DNA of 64,000 nt from Paenibacillus phytohabitans (GTDB lineage: Bacteria; Bacillota; Bacilli; Paenibacillales; Paenibacillaceae): NCBI RefSeq assembly GCF_013141775.1, contig NZ_WHOB01000097.1, forward strand, positions 62,001 through 126,000. The letters run 5' to 3'. The notes beneath the pieces were generated by a model that saw only the letters and a program-made list of their open reading frames with translations, made no database searches and had not been told where the DNA came from. The first letter of the stretch is position 1, and every line of letters begins with the position of its first letter. The translations under genes and the position numbers were made by a program. This document shows positions 58,531-64,000 of the stretch, one piece after another.

Positions 58531-59002
58531 AGGTATATATGATTTAGTGCGCCGTGAGTTTAAAAGCTACGTAACAGAAGCTAGCTATACACCAGCCGGT
58601 GCTACAAATGTTATTTATGATGATTATTGCAGCGATTATAAATATGATGATTTGTTGTTTTTTTGGTTCTTGCATTCTTTGTTAAGCGTCAATGCAAAAG
58701 CGGAGTATTTAATCGAGCATCATGAAACCAACGGAAGAACACTTAGAAAAATTATAGATCTTATTAATGATAATGCTCATTTGGATGAAGAGACAAAGTC
58801 CAACGCTAAAAAAATCATTGACTATTTGGATAACAGAACTGCTTTAAAACCACCAAAGATTAAATTATCAAGTATCACCCAATCAGAAAAAAAAAGTAGT
58901 CCTGTAATAACTACCCCTAAGGAAGTACATTTGGTAAATAAGGATACAACCATTATTCTAAAAGCTATTAATTCTCAGAAACTAAAACGAGTCGGGGAGT
59001 GA
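58517..59002 (+). CDS. Partner of the deaminase-like protein, unknown family
   Basis: A 161-residue protein opening MKNYKGIYDLVRREFKSYVTEASYTPAGATNVIYDDYCSDY. It has mostly helical, acidic features (LLFFWFLHSLLSVNAKAEYLIEHHE) and a basic, serine/lysine-rich C-terminus. ATG 58517 follows CGGGAGGTGTATTAC and lies inside the deaminase gene by 14 bases, so both are translated together. It could be an immunity protein, an inhibitor or a sensor subunit; none is recognised. A terminator at 59047 closes the pair as an independent two-gene unit. Confidence 0.7.
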   Translation: MKNYKGIYDLVRREFKSYVTEASYTPAGATNVIYDDYCSDYKYDDLLFFWFLHSLLSVNAKAEYLIEHHETNGRTLRKIIDLINDNAHLDEETKSNAKKIIDYLDNRTALKPPKIKLSSITQSEKKSSPVITTPKEVHLVNKDTTIILKAINSQKLKRVGE

Positions 59003-59046
59003 TTTTGTACCAGAAAAATTCCCCAATTAAAAGTGTTAAATTAGAG

Positions 59047-59077
59047 AAGCCAACTTTCTAACTTGAAAGTTGGCTTT
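59047..59077 (+). terminator. Terminator of the deaminase pair
   Basis: AAGCCAACTTTC pairs with GAAAGTTGGCTTT around TAACT. Confidence 0.9.
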
Positions 59078-59185
59078 AAATTTCTCTTCTATGCGTTCCA
59101 ATAAAGATAAAGAGCGAAGTGATGAACAAGGGCTTACATACATAGAATATTACATCCAATAAGAAGAGGGGCAAAATTAAATTAA

Positions 59186-60940
59186 ATGAACATCGTGTTT
59201 GACTTAAAGGAAGGAGAGAGTCTGATTAGCTATGTGCTTCGTCTCCTATATACTAATTATTATGGCAATATTGATGGTTTTGCAAAGGATTGGGAAGCTA
59301 GTCGTGCAGACATTCGTAACAATCTCTTTCATAAGCGTGCACTGGAAACCATCAGTTCTTGGACTGGGAAATCTGTTGATGAACTGGAACGTCGCTCAAG
59401 TAATGCGTGGAAAAGAAAATATGGCTCCGTATTTATACAAAAGGCAATGGTGCGAAACTCCACGAAATATTGTGTCTCCTGCGTTAAAGAGAAGGGGCTG
59501 TATCACCAATCGCTATGGAACTTTGAACCGGTTACGCTCTGTTTAGAACACAAGGAGCTTTTGACACATTGCTGTTTTCAATGTCAGAAAAAAATAACGA
59601 TTGATACTTTCCTTATTGGAAAATGTCCGCATTGTGGAGAACGTTTTTCATCGGCTAAGGGGCAATTGATTTCGGATACACTCAGTTTACAGGCTCAAGC
59701 GTGGATGCAGTCGTTAATCGGTACTGGAAAAACTGACTCCGAAAAAACACCTATTTTGCAAGGAATCCAATTCAATGATTATCTCACGTTAACCGATCGG
59801 ATGTATCATTTTTTACAAGGATGTCCAAGTATCTTGGATTCCAGATACACCTTGCAAGCCTTTAAATCCATTAAACAGTTTCAGCATCATAATGTGAATT
59901 CACATCATTTGCACACGAATGTGTATCAATTGTTTGTGAATTTCCCGATCCATTTTCAACATGCACTAGATCGTTTAAATGCTTTGTCACCTAAACAAAG
60001 GGCGCCTAAACTAAACGCATGCTTGCAAATGGAAAACGAACCTGGGCTTGAAACCGTAGCTAAACAACTCATTCCATTGCTCCAATTGCAACGCTGGTGT
60101 CCTGTGCCCACTGCATCTAAACAACCGGCAAAACGATTGCCGGAAAAACCACAATCAGCATCAAAAGTCGCATGTGCAGCCTCGCTGTTTACAGTCATCG
60201 ATCGGGAAGTTCCGAGTCTTGGATACATTCGACGTGCCGAAGCAGCAAATCGCTTAGGGATTAGTGATAAAGTCCATCTCAATGATTTTATAAATGAGGG
60301 GCTCTTAACGTTATACCAGTTTCATAAAAGTCAGTACTATCTATGCGAAAAAGAATTTGAGACATTTTTAGAGACGATTCGAGGTTCCTATGAGGTAGGC
60401 TGTAAAGGAAAGAACATGTATGACATGTTAAAACAGTTTAAGCCCTACAAACTTAAACTTGTGGAACTGGTAAAATGGATTGTCTTAGGAGAAATCAAGC
60501 CCAAATGCCCCCATAAAGAAGGAACGTTTACCGATGCTATCTTCTCCGAAGAAGAACAGGAAACATGTCATTTGCTATTGCTTCGCCGAAGACGCAATCA
60601 AAAGGGATACACCAAAGATGAAGCCAGGCGGATCTTGAATGTGGATTATCATACTCTCTTGAAGCTGGAGGATGCAGGGATTCTCCAACCTAGCGAAGAG
60701 CTGTTTTACACTTCCGGTAAACGAAGAATATCCTACTATGATCCGGCTACCGTTGAACAGGTAAAGCAACGTTACCTAAGCATAAATGAAGCTTGCTCAA
60801 AATATGATCTTTCAAAGTCCATGATTCAAGGCTGGTTTAAAGCAGGTAAATTGCACGATGCTTTTCAGGGATTAACTAAAAAGTACATCATCGATAGCCA
60901 TGAACTTGAAATCCATTTAGCGTATCAGGATCTCTCTTAA
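59186..60940 (+). CDS. TniQ-family (TnsD-size) transposon targeting protein, copy 1
   Basis: A 584-residue protein. The TniQ N-terminus (LKEGESLISYVLRLLYTNYYG) is followed by a zinc-finger set: KYCVSCVKEKG, CLEHKELLTHC and CFQC, then GKCPHCGERF. The C-terminal 350 residues contain at least two MerR/HTH-like modules (RRAEAANRLGISDKVHLNDFINEGLL; TKDEARRILNVDYHTLLKLEDAGIL) and a third HTH (SINEACSKYDLSKSMIQGWFKAGKL). Proteins of this length act like TnsD and bind a specific chromosomal att site, so this one is a candidate for recognising comEC. ATG 59186 follows AGAAGAGGGG at a rather long spacing. Confidence 0.88.
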   Translation: MNIVFDLKEGESLISYVLRLLYTNYYGNIDGFAKDWEASRADIRNNLFHKRALETISSWTGKSVDELERRSSNAWKRKYGSVFIQKAMVRNSTKYCVSCVKEKGLYHQSLWNFEPVTLCLEHKELLTHCCFQCQKKITIDTFLIGKCPHCGERFSSAKGQLISDTLSLQAQAWMQSLIGTGKTDSEKTPILQGIQFNDYLTLTDRMYHFLQGCPSILDSRYTLQAFKSIKQFQHHNVNSHHLHTNVYQLFVNFPIHFQHALDRLNALSPKQRAPKLNACLQMENEPGLETVAKQLIPLLQLQRWCPVPTASKQPAKRLPEKPQSASKVACAASLFTVIDREVPSLGYIRRAEAANRLGISDKVHLNDFINEGLLTLYQFHKSQYYLCEKEFETFLETIRGSYEVGCKGKNMYDMLKQFKPYKLKLVELVKWIVLGEIKPKCPHKEGTFTDAIFSEEEQETCHLLLLRRRRNQKGYTKDEARRILNVDYHTLLKLEDAGILQPSEELFYTSGKRRISYYDPATVEQVKQRYLSINEACSKYDLSKSMIQGWFKAGKLHDAFQGLTKKYIIDSHELEIHLAYQDLS

Positions 60941-61019
60941 GAGGTCTTTTTATTTGCGTTTATAATTGCTCGAAAATAGTGATAATGATAGAATCATAGA
61001 AAATATTGGGAGGGGTAAC

Positions 61020-61898
61020 ATGGGACAAAGGCGAATTTGGAGAATGGTTTCGTTTGAAGAGTTTATAAAGCATTTTAAAGACAAGGGATGGTATGTGGAA
61101 TATCCGAGTACTCTGGATCCCGAGTCTCCTTCTATAGCCAATGAACTGCCTACGAAGATTATACATATCGAGCACTACTTACGGACGGATGTGCCTCTTG
61201 AAGAATTTTTGGAAAAAGATGATACGGATTGTTCTTTTTTGAATACCTCCATTCCTCAGATGAATTTATTTGGTACGTATGATTCGCTGCGAAAAGCGAT
61301 CGGTCAAAATGTAAAAGAGCAGTTGGCTGCACAGGGATTGATGCAGAAAGACGCTGCAGAAATACTCGGGATTTCCTCATCTGCGCTCTCGCAGATTATC
61401 AATGGGGATGTTTCGCTTACCCTTGAAACCCTGCTGATGATGGCGAAAAAACTAAACATTAGAGTAGAGGATATATTGCAAGATTTGGAATGGGACGAAA
61501 ATCAAATGACACCCGCCCCTACGCCTAGCTCGCCAGAATTTGATATTCGTCCGTATCGGAAGGGACTCAAGGATTTAAAGGACCAAGCAGATGAAGCTGA
61601 TATAAAAAAAATCTTGCGAACGTTGGCAAAGATTTTAAAGGAGGTAGACATCGGTCACATCCAAAGTGTGTTAGATGAGTTGTATCAAATTTCGAAGCAA
61701 GCGGATATTCACAGGAAGGACGCGGATAAAGGATTTGATGTGGATGATGGGCTGATGGAGGATTTTGCGGAGGTCATAAGGCAGCTTAGGAAAGCGATGG
61801 TAGCTTACCCCCATGGAGTCGGCAAAACAATAAGTGAAATTTTAGAAGAACTTAATCGGATTATCAGTCGAAACAAAAAACATAAACAAATCGATTAA
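61020..61898 (+). CDS. Xre-type HTH protein of the Tn7-like element
   Basis: A 292-residue protein. The central HTH (about residues 95-155: LAAQGLMQKDAAEILGISSSALSQIINGDVSLTLETLLMMAKKL) is a clear Xre/SinR fold. The N-terminal 90 residues and the C-terminal 120 helical residues (EADIKKILRTLAKILKEVDIGHIQSVLDELYQI) are not recognised. ATG 61020 follows GGGAGGGGTAAC. It lies between the two TniQ genes and ends at a terminator. It may control transposition genes, or be an antitoxin-like cargo gene. Confidence 0.82.
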   Translation: MGQRRIWRMVSFEEFIKHFKDKGWYVEYPSTLDPESPSIANELPTKIIHIEHYLRTDVPLEEFLEKDDTDCSFLNTSIPQMNLFGTYDSLRKAIGQNVKEQLAAQGLMQKDAAEILGISSSALSQIINGDVSLTLETLLMMAKKLNIRVEDILQDLEWDENQMTPAPTPSSPEFDIRPYRKGLKDLKDQADEADIKKILRTLAKILKEVDIGHIQSVLDELYQISKQADIHRKDADKGFDVDDGLMEDFAEVIRQLRKAMVAYPHGVGKTISEILEELNRIISRNKKHKQID

Positions 61899-61918
61899 GC
61901 AGAGCTTAATTCAAAATC

Positions 61919-61948
61919 AAAAAGGCGTTGATCTGACGCCTTTTTTTG
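61919..61948 (+). terminator. Terminator after the Xre gene
   Basis: AAAAGGCGT-TGATCTG-ACGCC followed by seven T. Confidence 0.92.
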
Positions 61949-62088
61949 TTGTCTTTAAAAAAGGTGCTTTTTTAATTTTCTAAGAAAAAAGAGTTTCCAA
62001 GCTATGATCAAAGTGTCAGAAGGGACAAGCTACAAAAAACTACAGCAGTCATAAAATTCTGACAAAAGAATAGAGTAGGAGGGCTGGG

Positions 62089-63683
62089 ATGTCACTTAAG
62101 TATTTGCCAGTTGCATTTCCGGATGAAAGCTTTATGAGTCTAGCCCTGCGTATGGTCAAAGCCAATGGTCATCAAACCCTGCAAACCCTAATTCATCAAG
62201 GTAAGCATTACTTTGATTATCGAGGGACGATGAATTATTTCAAACCGGACAAACAGTGGCAGCAAAGAATAGTCGATTTGTTAAACGAAAACGGCTATGA
62301 GGATTTAGAAGGGCGCATGTTAAATCAATTGACTCACTCCTCTTTGCTGGTAGTGCCCCTTCGTTTTACCAGCTACAGCAGCATTACTATCGAAAGCAAG
62401 TCAAATACTGCCCACGTTGTTTAGAGGAGAAGGGGTATCATCGTTTAGCTTGGGATATTTGCTATGTAGGCGTTTGCCTCAAACATGAGGTGCAATTGAT
62501 GGAAAGATGTCCTTGTTGTCAACGTGAAATTTCAATCGATAGTTTAATTGGAGGTGGTTGTAATTGTGGATGTAATTTTGCCAAGGTCATGAATACCATG
62601 AAACCTGACTCGCGTATTGTAGCAGCGCAAAATGTCATTCAAAGACTCTTGATAGGAGAACTAAGGTTTGTTGATATTGAAGGCGCCGTTACGCTTACAG
62701 CCAAGGAGTACTTTATCGGGCTACATTTGTTTATGAAGCTACTCGACCACGTGCCGCTCGCAAAGCTTTATCCTCCTGATGTTGATGTGAGTAAGGAGCG
62801 TCTTCATTACAACTTGAAGGGAGGAAAGAGAAACGGGGATATGTTTTTGATATTGTCGACGATTGCACATGAGTTACTCACGAATCCATCTGTTCAGTTT
62901 CAACATATTGTTGAGCAGATTGAACTTGAGAAAGTGGCTCATCGTTCACATTATTCAAGGAGAAGCAAACGAGAGCTTTTAGACCGCCTGATTGCAGATG
63001 AAAATTTTCATGTTCATCGTAAACTGTACTTTGACCTTCATAATCAAAGTAACGATGAGTATGTTCGCATGCTACCTCTTTTTAAGAATAAAGAGCGAAA
63101 GTACTGTTCCGTTCTATATGCTAGAAGGCACATTCTAAAATGTGATGATAGCCATATCGAAAACTTTCTAAAAATGGGTTGGCTAGAATGTACTGAACGA
63201 TGGTATGGAACGAAGAAAATTACACTCGTCGAGCGTGAGCAAGTTGAGAAACTGGCGGAAAAAAGGGCAAGGCTTATCACAACGGGAGAAGTGGCGTCAA
63301 GACTCGGTATCCACCTCAAAATGGTCGTGAAACTTACTCTAGCAGGTTTGATCCCCATGGAACATGGTCCTGAAAAAGATGGTTTCGGGCGGCGCGTATT
63401 TTTCCCCGAATCTGTCGATTCCTTAATTAACCAATTGAACGTCGTTTGTGAGTATGAGCCTGAACCAAATCAAGGATGGATTCCTTTAACCCAGCATGAG
63501 CTCCATCGGCAATACCATCATGCCAGCTTCAGTGATGTCGTCCAAGCGGTGTTATCTGGACCCATCCGATCAAGGAAGACGAGAGAGTCGATTAACATTT
63601 TTCAAGATGTCGTCATTTTACTTGGAGACCTTGATCGGTTTTACAATTTTAGAGGAAAACATAAAAAGAGAGGAGCAAAATAA
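62089..63683 (+). pseudogene. TniQ-family protein, copy 2, split by a frameshift
   Basis: About 530 codons in two frames. The first part (62089 to about 62335) has the TniQ opening LPVAFPDESFMSLALRMVKANG and ends LTHSS in protein-like form. From about 62340 the homology continues in another frame as FYQLQQHYYRKQVKYCPRCLEEKGYHRLAW, CLKHEVQLMERCPCC and GCNCGCNF, the zinc-finger core, to the stop at 63683. An HTH (TTGEVASRLGIHLKMVVKLTLAGLIP) lies near the C-terminus. The first frame closes at 62424. No convincing slippery heptamer is seen, so mutation or a sequencing error is likelier than programmed frameshifting. Its stop overlaps the tnsB start (TAATG). Confidence 0.85.
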
Positions 63684-64000
63684 TGCAAGTGATTTCCCTT
63701 ATCAAAGGAACGCGGTTTTTAAAAGAGGGTGCTGTATTTGAAATTATGAAGGAGCAGCTACCTGGTGAGTTTATCATTAAGGACTTATCACAAAATAATG
63801 AAGTCCTAATGAATCAGAAAGATCTGATGGCGCTGTATGAAAAAGGAACTGTTACCTTTGAGGTAACAGGATCTTCAACAGACCTCACCCATCTTGGGAT
63901 TCGCGAAAATCGCGTGATCGACTTTTCGATGCTCTCTGAGACGCATAAGAACATTGCGCGAATACGCTATGATGCCATTAAGCCCTTATTGGACGTTCGG
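63683..64000 (+). CDS. TnsB/TniA-type DDE transposase, N-terminal 106 codons
   Basis: ATG 63683 overlaps the TniQ stop codon (TAATG) and GAGAGGAGC precedes it. The frame is open to the window edge. The visible part, RFLKEGAVFEIMKEQLPGEFIIKDLSQNNEV, a short beta-rich domain and VIDFSMLSETHKNIARIRYDAIKPLLDVR, has the layout of the N-terminal region of TnsB/TniA-class transposases, where the RYDAIKPLL-type helix starts the DNA-binding part. The DDE core is beyond the edge. Coupling to TniQ suggests one transposition operon. Confidence 0.8.
   Translation, partial: MQVISLIKGTRFLKEGAVFEIMKEQLPGEFIIKDLSQNNEVLMNQKDLMALYEKGTVTFEVTGSSTDLTHLGIRENRVIDFSMLSETHKNIARIRYDAIKPLLDVR

Larger units (their letters stand above)
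57445..64000. mobile_element. Tn7-like transposon inserted in comEC (one end and 6.5 kb visible)
   Basis: It begins with TGT at 57445, in the middle of comEC. The DNA becomes AT-rich, an end-repeat array follows, and TniQ- and TnsB-type genes are encoded. The other end, TnsC, TnsA and further cargo must be outside the window. The five bases before the junction (CCGGT) are the expected target duplication to look for at the far end. Visible cargo is a deaminase-like gene with a small overlapping partner. Confidence 0.88.

Noticed and set aside
62325..62424. Programmed -1 frameshifting in tniQ copy 2
   Set aside because: No X-XXY-YYZ heptamer is seen in the reading phase near the shift, so mutation or assembly error is preferred.
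57445..64000. CRISPR-associated transposon
   Set aside because: Two TniQ proteins are compatible with it, but no cas gene or repeat-spacer array is visible in this part; it cannot be claimed from this window.

Overview
The window looks like the chromosome of a Paenibacillus or a close relative in the Bacillales. The evidence is mid-GC host DNA with strong AGGAGG ribosome sites, a Bacillus-type rarA / mnmA / cymR / cysteine desulfurase / PRC-barrel neighbourhood, a comER-comEA-comEB-comEC competence locus next to leuS, SLH-anchored and CBM-bearing polysaccharidases, YesMN-type regulators, and a T-box leader. Species cannot be assigned from the sequence alone.

Layout. 1-6.1 kb: the 3' end of a helD-like helicase, a 51-bp tandem repeat array, a chemoreceptor, a small HTH protein and rarA. 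6.2-12.1 kb: a two-gene cellulase operon (GH9 endoglucanase, GH48 cellobiohydrolase, both with CBM3). 12.2-14.1 kb: mnmA and the Rrf2 regulator cymR, divergently transcribed. 14.15-21.08 kb: a gutted prophage. It keeps the integrase, an ImmA peptidase and the 3' part of a repressor, joined directly to the lysis region, followed by a secreted-protein/membrane-protein pair, micro-proteins and a ribbon-helix-helix regulator with a palindromic operator. 21.8-23.8 kb: an SOS-box-bearing operon with a UvrX-type Y-family polymerase and a YolD protein. 23.8-31.4 kb: an AraC regulator, three paralogous Xi-type glutathione transferases, two GNATs and a polar amino-acid ABC transporter, suggestive of uptake and processing of sulfur or thiol compounds. 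31.9-37.6 kb: neopullulanase, SRAP, DUF523, cysteine desulfurase, PRC-barrel and zinc-ribbon proteins. 37.8-48.4 kb: a 1503-residue SLH-GH16 glucanase, a YesN/YesM two-component pair, an orphan solute-binding lipoprotein and a secreted lichenase. 48.5-53 kb: an AI-2E-family membrane protein and T-box-controlled leuS. 53.1-57.4 kb: comER, comEA, comEB and the 5' half of comEC.

From 57,445 to the end of the window the DNA is AT-rich and belongs to a Tn7-like transposon that interrupts comEC exactly after a codon. Its end starts TGT and carries nine same-orientation TGATAA-cored repeats, which look like a multi-site TnsB-binding end. Inside are a deaminase-fold protein overlapping a second small gene (likely cargo with a defence or toxin/immunity role), two TnsD-sized TniQ proteins (the second frameshifted), an Xre-type regulator, and the first 106 codons of a TnsB-type transposase running off the edge. 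The host should be blocked in DNA uptake unless another comEC copy exists.

The most interesting signals are the comEC-targeted Tn7-like element with its deaminase pair, and a dispersed ~165-bp hairpin element present twice with compensatory stem changes. Also notable are the 51-bp array with compensatory hairpin changes, the deletion junction inside the prophage repressor, and a palindrome-controlled pair of divergent small prophage genes. No CRISPR array, rRNA or tRNA gene was seen.
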